29,868 bases of DNA. Source: Elysia marginata (Eukaryota; Mollusca; Gastropoda; Plakobranchidae). The stretch covers positions 65,105-94,972 of the forward strand of contig BMAT01001749.1 of the NCBI GenBank assembly GCA_019649035.1, in the 5' to 3' direction. Numbering within the stretch: the stretch's first letter is position 1; every line of letters begins with the position of its first letter. This document shows, one piece after another, positions 9,949 through 21,399 of the stretch. Both the position numbers and the translations under genes were made by a program. The notes beneath the pieces were generated by a model, which was not told the DNA's origin, did no database searches, and worked only from the letters and a program-made list of their open reading frames with translations.

Positions 9949-11540
9949 TTCGATTTCTATGTCGCTTACTGTTTAATTCTGAGTACGCTGTCGTCACTAG
10001 TTGTGTCCAGTTTAGCCCTAGCTGCAGCTAAGATAAGACAATCGACTAGCTTTGTTCGTAAATGTCAAGGAACAGTGATACATGCGTCAAGTCTATCTTG
10101 TAATTAGAACAATGCTGTAAATTTCTAACAGGTGACTTGAGCAACACCAGTAGCTAAAGATAGCTAACCTATATTTAAAACGAACGAAAGTTGCATGGCT
10201 CAGAAACAAAATAGCTTTCAATCGCCAGTTTTAAAATCTCACAAAAAAATCTACGCAAGAACCCAGATTTCAGACATGAGTTTGAGGGAAAATTTACTCT
10301 TTTTCATTTCTATGATAGACAAAGGAAATAATAGTTATATAACACTTTTCCGGAATATTCGTTCAAACCCTATTTTTGTAAAATTCGACCGTCCTTCCCT
10401 AAAAACTGTTTAAAGGGTAATTTAATTATAACATTTATATATTATAGAAACATAATTATCAAACATTGAGCCTATGATATATTTTGGGATTCGACTGGTT
10501 ATAAATCTTATCCTTTCTTGTTTATTTTTTTTATTATCTTATCATTACAGTTACCATTATTATTACTATTTCAAATTTGTGTTATTACTATTATTTTTTT
10601 ATAAATATTATTATTGTCATTACCAGCCAACTTGTCTCCTCTACAAAATGTGAAAATAAACTATTTTAATCGACAGGTAGTGATGCCTTTACTCAAAACT
10701 CATGCTTACAACACAAAAGGAAAAAAAACCTTAATGAGGTTGTATTACAAAAGCTGTCAAAATGTTCATGTACTAAGCATAGCTCACAAATTCCGAGGTA
10801 GAGATCTTACATACATGTAGGTCTATACAGTAATGGTTTAGATCTCAGTACAGATCAGATGTAGGCCCTAGAGGACAAATAGTTCTAAAAATAGCTTCTG
10901 AGCCTTAATCTGTGTTAATGTCTTGATCTAGATCTTACCTTTATGACTGTGTACATAACATTTTAAGCTTAGAACTGCCGAGACCGAGATATAGTTTAAG
11001 ATCGAAGTATGGATCTAAAAAATCAGAAAATCTAGATCGATGTTTAGATCTTTAAGGTTCTAAAGAACTCTCAGAACTTTTTACAAACTGCCCTTTTTTT
11101 AGAAGAGTTTTTTTTAAAATCCGTGCAGATCCTAGGAATGAGTCAATAGCCTGTATAACCTAGAATCTAGCTCTAGCTCTAAATCTTCGTTCTTACAGAC
11201 CTACTCTTCTTGCCGGAATGTTTCTCTATAATTTCATACACATTTTAGCTAGATCTTTCAGGGCGCAAATTTGTAATCTCGATATAGATCATTCTACAGG
11301 TGCGTTGTCTAAAATAAAAAAATGACTGTCTGTTAATGGGAACCGCTCAATAAGATTTATATATGTTTTTAAAATGTCGTTTTGTAAATCCGTAAGACAA
11401 AATTGGGATTTACAGATATATGCTTATATATATCTTTGGTGCCTCCCGTTTTTCAAACATAATTTGTTTTAGTTGTGAGTTGTCTCTCATCCAAGAAGAA
11501 GACATTTACAGTTTAGACCTGAGCGATATTTTAATAAGAT
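9949..11540. other. AT-rich DNA, AGATCT-rich in its second half; no gene seen
   Basis: Two open frames (10195-10413 and 10614-10820, plus) have no recognisable features and are Lys/Asn-rich. From about 10830 to 11300 the DNA is dense in AGATCT, CTAGATC and TAGATC words, like the dispersed repeat at 18993-19390. It may be a very diverged relative, but I could not align it. Confidence 0.35.
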
Positions 11541-11556
11541 TTTTATTATTATCATT

Positions 11557-11587
<31 letters not shown>

Positions 11588-11694
11588 TTNNNNNNNNNNN
11601 NNNNNNNNNNNNNNNNNNNNNNNNNNNNNNNNNNNNNNNNNNNNNNNNNNNNNNNNNNNNNNNNNNNNNNNNNNNNNNNNNNNNNNNNNNNNNN

Positions 11695-11737
<43 letters not shown>

Positions 11738-11866
11738 TAATTGTTATTATTATTGTTTATTATTATTACTATTACTGTTAGTACTATTATTGTTATTATT
11801 ATTATTATTATTTTTATTATTATTATTGTTATTATTATTGTTTATTATTATTATTACTATTAGTAC

Positions 11867-11906
<40 letters not shown>

Positions 11907-12097
11907 TATATTATTATTATTATTGTTATTATTATTGTTTATTATTATTATTATTACTATTAGTACTATTATTGTTATTGTTATTATTATTATTATTATT
12001 AATATTTATATTATTGTTATTTTTTTTATTATTATTTTGTTATTATTGTTGTTTATTATTATTATTTTTATTATTATTATTACTATTAGTACTATTA

Positions 12098-12139
<42 letters not shown>

Positions 12140-12147
12140 TTTGTGTT
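11541..12147. repeat. Long (ATT)n microsatellite with an assembly gap
   Basis: About 600 bp of TTA/ATT triplets is interrupted by 105 N at 11590-11694. The array is not uniform. A marker reading ACTATTAGTACTATTATT (TAGTACTA cores at 11779, 11861, 11961, 12087), usually preceded by TTGTTTATTATTATT, recurs every 80-126 bp and shows duplication of larger blocks. Poly-Leu and poly-Ile open frames here are artefacts. Confidence 0.95.
11590..11694. other. Assembly gap (105 N)
   Basis: The run of N lies inside the (ATT)n array, so the true array length is unknown. The 100-codon frame spanning it is meaningless. Confidence 0.99.
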
Positions 12148-12404
12148 GTTGTAGTTATCATATTCTACCGCATCTTCAATAAAGACAACTGCACTGTTAA
12201 TGTTAATTTATAACTAAGTAGACTCTAATTTCAAATTTCAGTTAAAACTTTGCATAAAGCAAGCCATCAGTAAATCTCATACGCGTTAAAATTCATAATC
12301 ACAGAAGTAAAAGAATTGGGCTGATACTTAAACTGTAAATTTTTAATTCAGTTCTTCTTCAACTGTGCAAAATTTGCCTAAATTTATAATACCGATTATG
12401 CCAT

Positions 12405-12560
12405 GTTGCAATTGCCTTGGGAAAGCAATTTAGCCTAACTTTCCCCCGTCCACCCACCTGTAAAATGGGTACCCAGCTACAGGCTTCAAATGTACTGGTC
12501 TGCTCGGGCATTAGTGGCGCTGCTCTATGGCGACACAGTTACGCCGAGTAACGAAGACAA
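12405..12560 (+). repeat. Probable SINE-derived fragment without a tRNA head
   Basis: The segment contains CCTTGGGAAAGCAATTTAG, then a CCGTCCACCCACCTG block and AAAATGGGTACCCAGCTAC. That order of words is common in the body or 3' region of many animal SINEs and in L2-related tails. GC content is higher than in the flanks. No A/B boxes, poly tail or target-site duplication were found, so the boundaries are approximate and the class is tentative. Confidence 0.4.
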
Positions 12561-12648
12561 ATTTCCCGAAAGGGATTAATATAGTGTATAAATATACGTG
12601 CCTAGTAATTATAATAGTGAAATTTACATAGGTAATGAGCACACTTAC

Positions 12649-12714
12649 TTGCTGGAGCCAATGCATTCTGTCCCAGGTCACTGCTGACCGATGCGCTACT
12701 CCTTGGAATACGAC
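12649..12714 (-). CDS. Internal exon of an unrecognised minus-strand gene
   Basis: The 66-nt block has a strong minus-strand acceptor (CCCCGATCCCTTATCCCATCAG) and donor (CAGCAA|GTAAGTG). In phase 1 it reads GRIPRSSASVSSDLGQN and onward through ALAPA, a Ser-rich polar peptide. It leaves in phase 1 with A as the first base of the next codon. That matches the phase-1 entry of the exon at 7869-7742 across a 4,779-nt intron, a size similar to the TIR-gene intron. A phase-0 reading is also open but would hit a stop at once in the 7869 exon. The exon upstream of this one was not identified. No family is recognised. Confidence 0.55.
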
Positions 12715-13262
12715 CTGATGGGATAAGGGATCGGGGGTATAGAGAAAAGTGAAATTTAACTTTTGCTAGAAAAACGTTACTGAGCGAATGATAAACCTTA
12801 TAGTGTAAAACCTTCAATAGATGATAAGGAACAAGAAAATTGTTAATTAAGATGGTTGATTGTTTCGGATCAATTCCAACGAGGTATTAATTTTTTAAAT
12901 ACCACAAAATATGGCGCGGGATACGAGGGTTGGCTAGGACGAGGTAATCCCAAAGTCCCAACAACGTTCAATAACAGAAGTTTAATAACTAATTTAGGAC
13001 AAGGGGCTTGACATTTTCTTTTTCAAAATTTAGTGGTTATGTGTTCCAACTTCAAACTACTACAGTTAAGGGAAGTGGCATATCAGATAAGAAGCCATGG
13101 AACTTTCATTTCATTTTTTTGTGAATGTAGTAAGAGTTACCTTCCATAGATGATGCTGTCGGTAAAAAAATACCTCTACTACTATTATACTGCTCCTGCT
13201 GCGATTACAACTAGTACTAACAATCCTGTTGCTACTGCTGCTGCCACTACTGCTGATGCTGG

Positions 13263-13304
<42 letters not shown>

Positions 13305-13395
13305 TATTATTCTATAGTTCGCTATCATCATAAATACTTCTTATAATGATCGAAAAAAAAGAAAAAGAAGAAGATGATGATGATGATGATGATGA
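13263..13395. repeat. (ACT)n and (GAT)n microsatellites
   Basis: About 12 ACT triplets lie at 13263-13299 and about eight GAT triplets at 13372-13395. The sequence between and before them is degenerate trinucleotide DNA. Confidence 0.9.
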
Positions 13396-14846
13396 AAACC
13401 AGAGGATTTCTACGAAGTAAAAGTTTGATTTGTTAAATGCCTAAAGACCATGACATATGAATGTTAAGAGTGCCAACAAAACCGCTTGCTACTCTATGTT
13501 TTTCAAGGCCAAAGTGGTTAAAAAAATCTTGCGACGTTCGATTTTTCAGCTGCAACTCCTTTCATCGCTTACTGTTAAACCTTCCTAAAGTTTCCGCATG
13601 AAATAATCAAAGTCTGATGTAACCAGTCGCTGCAGCAAAATATCTTGTTTCAAATATCAGAATTAAAAAAAAAAACAAAAAGAACATCAATCATTGGTTT
13701 AGCATCGGGCGCCACAAAATATAAACTGTCTTGATTCATGTCAAGCTGTCTGGCGAATTGAAGAGAATCGACCGTTAGGAGTGTCGAAAATCTACAGCGG
13801 GAAAAAAGATCCTGGGTTCAAAGTTATATTTCTCGCTCTTTAATTTACGGAAATTTGGCAGGCAGCACGCGACAACTTTTATTCAAGTAATCATTTTTTT
13901 AATACACAAGAGCAATGTAAAATTTAATTCAATTTTCCCCTGTGAGATTTGGCATCAGTTTTAGATCGTCAATGGCCATTCGGGCAGCGCTCGAGAGGAA
14001 AAAATTGTAAGGGTTTCAATAATGCTTGGGAAAAAATATAAAAAAAAAAGTATTTAAAACGTTCTTTTCCAAATAAAAAGTTAAATGAAAATCGGGATGA
14101 GAAGTACATTGAAAATTGAAAAAAAAACCCGTCTGTTAAATTTCCCTGCTGGGGTAGTCTGGAAAACGGAGAAATTGTAATACAAGAGTATTAGCGAGAA
14201 GCAGCGTACATGGGAGATAAGATTTGGAGAGAACGAGAAAGAAAAAAGTAGATGAAACGTTGGCTCATTTGAAAAGTAACAGACTGTTGATGATTCGATA
14301 TTATAATAGAACTAAGAACAAATTCGACAAAACTCAAATATGTATCCGGGGAAATCAAAATGAAGATCCATTGAAAATCAAAAAGTATTTAGATACTGCA
14401 ACAAAAAATTGACGGTCTTAAAGACACAAATAGCAAACAGTCAGATAAACACATTGAATAAATGCTTTTGAGCCCTATGAAAGCATGATATCAAAAGTAT
14501 GGCGTCTAATGAGACAAAGCAAAGTGAATGAGAGAAGTAAATATAGCAAGAGTAGCAAATGTAATGAGATGATTTACAGAGAGTTGAGTCAGGAAAGCGA
14601 TGGAGAGAAAGGGATAGATAAGTTGACTTCCTGAAATATAAATTGAAGGAAAGGAGACATTGATTGAAATGAGGAATACGGCCTCAATGTGTGCTCAGTG
14701 AACATTATGAAAAGAGCATTAATCCTAGACAGTTTTTTTAAAAAAGTACAAATACGTACATTAATATAGACACTTAAGTTTTCGTGGATTGTTGTGAGTA
14801 AGAGCTTGGGGTTAAAACACAACTGTGAAATTATTTTAAATAAGAG

Positions 14847-14917
14847 AGAGCGAGAGAGAGAGATAGAGAGAGGTGTTTACAGAGAGAGAGAGGTGTTTAC
14901 AGAGAGAGTGAGTGATA
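14847..14917. repeat. GA-rich tract with a 20-bp tandem duplication
   Basis: Inside a (GA)n tract the block AGAGAGAGGTGTTTAC occurs twice, about 20-23 bp apart, ending near 14900. The overlapping Arg/Glu-rich open frame is a product of GA repetition. Confidence 0.85.
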
Positions 14918-16476
14918 GAAATAAGGAGTGTAAGACGAGAGAAACAAAAAGAATCAGTGAAAAAGCAAAGAAGACAAAATATAAAACATTTTGCAAGACA
15001 ATGGTCAGAAAGACGCTTAAAGGTTGGCTGTTTGACAGGCGAAGAGAAAGTAATGGAACCTGGATAGACCTCGGAGACTCGTTAATATAACGTTGACACG
15101 ATTAGTAGTCGTGAATTGTAGTTTACGAAAACAGCATTAATAGCTACAATCTTAATCCACACACCGTCCAAGAGACTTCGATTACGAGCAAGAGTAATGA
15201 CACATCGATAATACATTTGAGAATTCAGTCCTCAGCGGAGCTTGTCTGAGAAACGGGTAAATATTATGGCTGCTAGGGTTGGAATAGGATATTTCCGAAA
15301 AATACCTTTGTAAATTGAAGCTCTAATTCCCAGAAGCCTAACATTATTTGCACATTGTCGTCTTTCTAAAAATTTAAAGCTCGTAATGCTATCAATTTGT
15401 TCGGTACAATAACTCTTTGTAATCGTTTCTGTAGTTTTAGCTGAGCATATTGACTTGCAAGCTTATTTTTCTGTTTTTATCACCTTTGTATAAAATTGAT
15501 AAATTGAACTCAAAATTTTAATCATCCCATTTTGTCATGGAAAATAGTAGCTCCCCATCTTAATGATTTAAAATATTTCATTTTTTTTAAGGAAAATTTT
15601 TTCCCTTCATAAATAATCGCTTTAAAAAGTACGGATTTCAGAAACAACCTGGATATCATTAAAACTCTAATTAGTGACTGCTTGAAAAAAGTTTGTGCAT
15701 GTCAATTCATATTGTCTTTTTAGAGCTAACATGTTTGAAAAAAAAACCTCTAGCATTTTGCCTTACCGGTGTAATTTTACACAAGACGTGTTTTTCAGTA
15801 TAAACCTCTAGCTTTATCTTGTTGCAGCGAAATGTTTCATTATGAAGAGGTCATGATTGTTCATGTACAAGGCAGGTTTTTGACGCATTGTGTTCTTAGT
15901 TGTTTCTGCAGATTGTTTTTAATGTCTTTTGGGACGTTAAAACTTATTACACTTGTTTGTATAATTATTTTTCGGAATATCACATTTTAAAGCTAACGAG
16001 ACCATTAATTAATTATAAAGAAAATTTTTACAGGGCTGTCCTTAAGCTTGCCTGAATAACTCGTGCATGCCTGATTTAAACTAGCTTTTTATGACTCTAA
16101 AAGTGAAATTGTAAAGCTGACAAGGAGTACATTAAAGCAGTCAGGCATTGCAAAACGTTTAGACGATGGACGAGAGAATTTAAAAAGGAATTAAATAGGT
16201 TTCAGAGATGCGCAGAATAAGCGGAAACAAAAGATACATAAGCGCAGATTGATAGCACGGCACAAACAAAAAATATATGTGGTTACACAAAAGAAACAGT
16301 GTTGCATAAGTTTAACAAAAACGAAAATTAGACTGAAGACAAAACATGTCAAGAACAAAATTGTTGCAACACAAAGAAAGTCAATGTCACTAATGAGGAA
16401 TAATAGTCATGAAGTGACATTACAACACTAACAAAACCGTGTCAACAATGACAAGCACTATTTTAAATCTGTGTGC

Positions 16477-16675
16477 TCACGCACTTGTCTTCAAGCGCTT
16501 GGTGAAGACGTGGAAGAAGTCTGGGTCTGAAGAGTCGAGGAAGTAGAGCTCTCCGAGCGAGTCCGGAATGTCGCAATCCTCCAGTAGAACGCCCATGATG
16601 CGCTGGTTGTGAAGGCTCATCTGGGTGAGCTGTTTGAGCGTCTTTTCAAAGTTGAACCACGTTTCTTCCACGTAT
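16477..16675 (-). CDS. TIR-domain protein, coding exon 2 (C-terminal half of the TIR domain)
   Basis: This exon completes the TIR domain begun in 21656-23307. The acceptor is TGTTTCTCCGATTTTGACCAG, and the first base A completes the Arg codon split by the phase-2 intron, giving ...VLVLSNR-YVEETWFNFEKTL. It encodes residues 552-616. The junction restores the continuous strand-D to helix-D region of a TIR fold. W557 and E561 (WFNFE) lie where TLR TIRs have W-C-x-Y-E and where SARM1 has its catalytic Glu (W-x-x-x-E). The end (FFHVFTKRL) fits the box 3 position. Translation stops at TGA 16479-16477, whose bases overlap a possible donor (AGTGC|GTGAGC), so a longer isoform skipping the stop is conceivable. 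Confidence is high for the exon and the domain, and low on whether this is always the last exon. Confidence 0.93.
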
Positions 16676-18992
16676 CTGGTCAAAATCGGAGAAACAGTCA
16701 CATTCAGTAATGAGGGTAGTTAATATAAAGTGATTTTGTGATCATTAATCGTGAAGGTCGGGAGAGAGGCAAGGTAGTAGGGTAAAAAGAGATAATTCTA
16801 TACGATAAATAATATAAAATGAGTAAATGGGCTTTCTAAGAGATCATGTCATTAGTGTGCAGGTTTGGCACCACGTAAGATTTGTGTTATAGCCGTACAC
16901 GCACGACACAGTGTTTTGACGCAATCACCAATTATGATTGAACAAAAATGAACAATAGAGGGTAAAATACTAGCGAGGGCTGATAAAAGTAGTAGATGCA
17001 GTTTTGGCGCGAAATGCACCTAACTTGAATCAATTAGCATAATTACATGTCGAAAAGGCATATAATATCTTCTTTGTCGAAGGCCTTAATGCTTTCATAT
17101 GAGACCATTCTGATCTGCGTTCGGTAAATTTATCAGTGAACTACCAAAAGGCATAATGCCATCATAATTATAGAGGTATTTTAAGTTGAGCACATTCATA
17201 AGCGGACTGACAAAAAGCACTAATATCTTCAATACCTTGGTCTTGGGACTGACAAAAGGCTTTTAAAAATTCGTTTTGTAATACGTGAATCTTTCTCTTA
17301 TGCGAAAAATGTTTACATATAAAATTACTACAATTTAGAGTTTACAGAATTGAAAAAGTGCCAATATCAAAAGAAAAAGTGCCATACCTCAAAACCATAG
17401 GTGAGCATATTAATGTTTTTTATCAGTCCACGTCAAAATGGTGTAGGCCTGCCGGTGATTTAACTGGACGGCTACAGAACCGTTTTGTGGTAATGTTTTC
17501 GCTTTCTAAAAGAAGCAAGAAGTGCGCAATTTTGGGTAGGGACTAGGGCCTATAAAGTGCATGTAAACTCTCGGTAGGGGTGTAGCAGCTTGCTGTGCAC
17601 GCGTTCATCGGGGTGCGACTAGCGAGTGTCATATCTCATCAAATTATAACGTCTTTGACCTCCCACGACGTAATATTCTCTAACGTTACACTGAAGAAAA
17701 GAAAGTTCACAACAGCAATGTAATGATCTCTAAAGAGCTAAATGAAAGTAGTTGTGCAACACTGTGCATGCTTAAAGGTCGCTAAGCTCACGCAAACATT
17801 TCTAGGGCAAACTGGTGTAGTTTCATGACATGATTCCTGTGGCAGGGAGCCCACGGCCATCAGAGAATTGAATTATGAGCTGTAACAAATCATTTTTCTT
17901 CAGGTCGTTAAGTCTCAGGTTTCATGTTTGCTTGATCATTAGAACAGAGTGAAAATGGAGCAGCAACTGGTGTTTTTCCTTTTTCTTGTCATATCAATAA
18001 TAACGAAATTTAAAATAAAGTTTGAGATACAGAAAAATGAACTGAAAACAAAAATAAATGGGTGTTAGGGGACTGTTTCAGTATTAACCTTTTTTGTGTG
18101 TAAAATTCAAATGGGTGGGCTCACCAGCAAACTCTTCTGTTGGCGAGATAGTTTATGTATTTTACTTCGATGCTAAATAAATGACTACCTAAAAAGTCAC
18201 CATTGTACAAGGGGAACTACTATAAAAGAATTTTTAAAACTTCATGGAACAATCCCATAATCATGCATTTGCTGTGAAATATATTTTACAGCCATCAGTT
18301 TCAAAGGCGATTTCAAAAGCGATTTCTAAAAGTCTCATTACGGTTATAATGACGAAGAAAAAAATAATTTTACAGCTTTTCCTTGGTTTGTGTAGATTAA
18401 TGTTTTCTTTCAAATCAGTAAATTTATCATCTAGTTAAAAAGTCCAACTCAAGTACCAGTGAAATTATTTCAAGTCGTTTAAGTGTTGAAAACCTGTTGC
18501 CTCTATAAGGATCTTTGATAACAGTGTCAAATATTAGGAGAATATCAGTATTTGGTGCTGCCGTGTGATGCTTGAGGACTGAGTCTTGGTTATAGCTTAG
18601 ACTTTATTCAATCGTTCAACATTTCTATCAATTTATCTTTTCTTACTCTTTTCTCTAAGTTCTTCTTTTAGTAAGTGGGGGGAGAGTGTTGTTTTTTATA
18701 TTTATTCTCCTGTATCAGCACTTCTCTTTTGCTTAGCAAGGACATAATTATATTTAATCAAGGATACAAAACTATGGATTACAGACATTATTTTTTTTTA
18801 ATTTACCATACGGTACTGAACCAAGTTAACTTTATTTGTCATTTAGTTAAAGAACTAAGTTTGCAAGGCCTTCATGTTTAGCATATATTGAGACTTTTGA
18901 ATTGTCATATTGCTACGTAAAAACTGAGATGGAGCACAAAAAAGCCCAAACGATACTTTAAGATAGGATATAAAGCCATGGGATTTCAGCCC

Positions 18993-19390
18993 TTTGGCCG
19001 TATAAGTGACCATCAGAAATTACGTAACGCACAGTTTAGGCCCTACGGCTGAAACAGAGGAAAGTATGGTCAACGCACCCTAAAATGGAAGAAAAATGGT
19101 CCTCAAACCTATCTAGATCTAGGCCCTAATACATACTCTAGATCAAGATAGCTTTTATATCTAAGTCTTAGTCTAGATTATCTTAAGTGATTTCTAGATG
19201 AAAGGCAAAGTTTTTAGACTCTTAATCTGAACATTAGTTGTAGAGTTTACCGAAATTTTATAGAATTCAACAAACGAGGCGGGCGAAACTATTTTGTTTT
19301 TTGTTTTTTTTTCCCTTGGGCTTACCATTTTGAAAAAAAAAATAGCAGACGTGTGTAAAATTTGACCTCTCCTTACAGACCCATAGGGGG
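18993..19390. repeat. Dispersed AGATCT-rich repeat, copy 1 (in the TIR intron)
   Basis: About 400 bp aligns by eye, in the same orientation, with 26672-27092. Shared landmarks occur in the same order: GGCC..AAGTGACC, an AAACCTA..CTAGATCT block, AGACTCTTAATCT (19216-19228), GCGAAACTATTTTGTTT, and CTCTCCTTAC at the end. Copies are diverged and have small indels. No terminal repeats or coding potential were found; it could be an old non-autonomous transposon or a LINE fragment. Confidence 0.75.
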
Positions 19391-19937
19391 GCCATCTTAA
19401 TCAAAGATTGCTAAGCTTCTCAGAAAAGTAACATTTTAGGACGATCACGATACTTTAAAAAAATCAAGGCGTTCACGTTTCATTTACTCTTAAAACTGCT
19501 TTGAGCAAATGTCATTACATCTTTGAAAGTTGTCGCTTTAAAGCTATTTCGAGAAAGCTCAGTGGAACGCAGACCTGACAAGCGGCGTGAGATTTAAAAC
19601 ATCTCCAGGATGAGCATAATAAAATGAAAGAAATAAGACAGCGTCATTGCGTGCACAATAATTGTTTTAAAAGATTGGAAATAATAACTAAGTTTACAGC
19701 CGTGTGCTCATGCAGCGAATAGCACAAAAGGTCCTCAAGTGCGTGTCACATCGGCAACAGTAATTAAAAAAAACTTTGGCGGTTGGTCGTCGCTGAATAT
19801 CTTTGCTATTTTAAGCTTTTTTTTAAAGACTAGATGGTCACTGACCTCCCAAATCGAAATTTCAAAGCTCAAAACGGGGGTTCCAGGAAGGTCACAGTAA
19901 GTGAATGACGCACATTCATAATTTCTTTTGAAATACG

Positions 19938-20038
19938 CCTCTCTGTCTGTTTGTCTGTCTCTCTCTTTCTCTGTCTATCTCTATTTCTCTTCTCTCTCTC
20001 TGTCTCTCACTGTCTCTCCTCTCTCCTCTCTTTCATAG
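19938..20038. repeat. TC/TG-rich microsatellite tract
   Basis: This is degenerate (TC)n with TGTC and TATC interruptions over about 100 bp, in the TIR intron. Confidence 0.9.
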
Positions 20039-20790
20039 CTGCATCATGATATCTCTATGTTTGGATATATTCTGCTATTTTGCTTTGTCCGACTTATCGA
20101 CCAGTCGTGTCATGGCTTGAAAGTATTACAATGAAAGGAAGCCACAATATTGATTGGCGGTTTCATTACCTGACAAAGCATCGCCCAATGGACAGAGAAA
20201 GACTTAGGTCGTGTGATTATTTTATAATGAACAAAGATTACAAGTTTCACCAGAAAGATTCACTCCTTATATTGTTATTCTAGTTTAGGTGCTTCCGTGA
20301 AACAATACCTGCTTTTAATAGCTCCTAAGTATTTCTGAATCAAGAAGTAAAGTCATCGTATAAGCTAATTTTACTAAGGTTACAAAAATATCGTGATCAA
20401 TATTCGCTACTCAAGTTCAAGCTAGTCACGGAACACTGTAATCGAAGATTGAATTTCGCTATTAATGTTTTCTCTCCGTCTCGATAAAGAGAGATTATAG
20501 TTAAAGATAGTGCTGGTCTGTTGTTGGGTTTGCTTCTTATCAAGACAGGGTTGAGTTGCTCCTCGTTATAGAAAATATCAATGAAACCTTATCGTTCACA
20601 TAATTATAAAACAGTAATGATATAAACTGAAATTAACTTCATTTGTTAAAAATTGTTATAAATAGGAATGCAAGATAAACAGCAGTATATAACAATAAAG
20701 GTAACAACAAAACTAATGAAAATGTATACCTTTTCAAAGATTACATTTTTTTCTTGACTAAGATGTGTCAGAGCTAGGGTTTTTTTTAAT

Positions 20791-20841
20791 GGAAACGAGG
20801 AGAACAGCATATTAGAGCACTATGCTGTTCTCACCATTTCC
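20791..20841. repeat. Imperfect 21-bp inverted repeat (hairpin)
   Basis: The arms at 20791-20811 and 20821-20841 pair at 18 of 21 positions, with a 9-nt loop. The inner 12 bp (AGAACAGCATA side against TATGCTGTTCT) are perfect. It may be a small MITE relic or a structured intronic RNA element, since it lies inside the transcribed TIR intron. Confidence 0.75.
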
Positions 20842-21399
20842 TCTTCGTTCAAACTGTTCACTTCGCGGCATTTCAATAATGTTCAGGTTTTCCCTCACAT
20901 GGGCATATTCAGGTGATCGATTTTATATTTATATGAAAATGTCCATAGAATTATTATGATTATAACTGCCAATTTGCCCTGTGTTTAAAATATAGGCGAC
21001 CCACAGTTTTAAAGTTAAGAATAAGAATTTAAGGTCTACATGCTTTGCTACAGATTAAAAAATTGAAACTCATGTACAGTTTTATTAATGTCATTTGATT
21101 TGTCAATTTGTAAATATTTTCATTTGTAGACGGCCAATAAATTTTGTGAACATAATATTAATGTTTAATAAATTTCTATCTCCTTGATTTTTTTTCTAAT
21201 ACCAGAGAAACCGTCGAATGTAAAGAAATTTATGGCTCTTCCCTCTTTGATTAACAGCGGCAACTCAAAAGCTTAACCTTTAATCCGCAGAGTGTTTTTC
21301 AGTTTGCAATAATTCTCACATGGAAACTCCAATGACGTAAGTGAATGCAGGACTTTTACAAAATTCGGATGCTCTTTGTAGATAGTTTTAGTACTCGAT

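Larger units (their letters stand above)
12715..16476. other. AT-rich DNA downstream of the TIR gene; simple repeats, no confident gene
   Basis: This holds (ACT)n and (GAT)n at about 13263-13395 and GA-rich tandem units near 14847-14917. Open frames at 14224-14412, 14794-15090 and 16249-16431 (plus) are Lys/Arg/Glu-rich readings of purine-rich DNA. On the minus strand I found no AATAAA soon after the TIR stop; the nearest signal-like word is ATTAAA near 15919. An exon linking the TIR gene to 12714 (phase 2 in, phase 1 out) was sought and not found. Confidence 0.4.

Noticed and set aside
11420..12213. Poly-Leu and poly-Ile membrane-like open frames
   Set aside because: They are readings of the (ATT)n array, and one crosses the N gap.
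13141..13155. Possible 15-nt minus-strand microexon between TTTACCGACAG and GTAACT
   Set aside because: It is too short to judge from sequence alone, and it does not change phase, so it does not solve the missing link between the TIR exon and 12714.
13944..14000. Minus-strand frame (AARMAIDDLKLMPNLTGEN, then stop) as an alternative end of the TIR protein in matching phase 2
   Set aside because: The acceptor would be CTCGAG rather than CAG or TAG, and 19 codons of open frame is within chance; kept only as a note.
14794..15090. Arg/Glu-rich 98-codon open frame
   Set aside because: It starts in GA repeats and continues in purine-rich DNA; no domain or splice support.
19834..19896. Plus-strand block ATGGTCACTGACC...GTCACA|GTAAGT, open for 21 codons after an AG
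   Set aside because: The acceptor is poor, no partner exon was found on that strand, and it lies within the TIR intron; likely chance.
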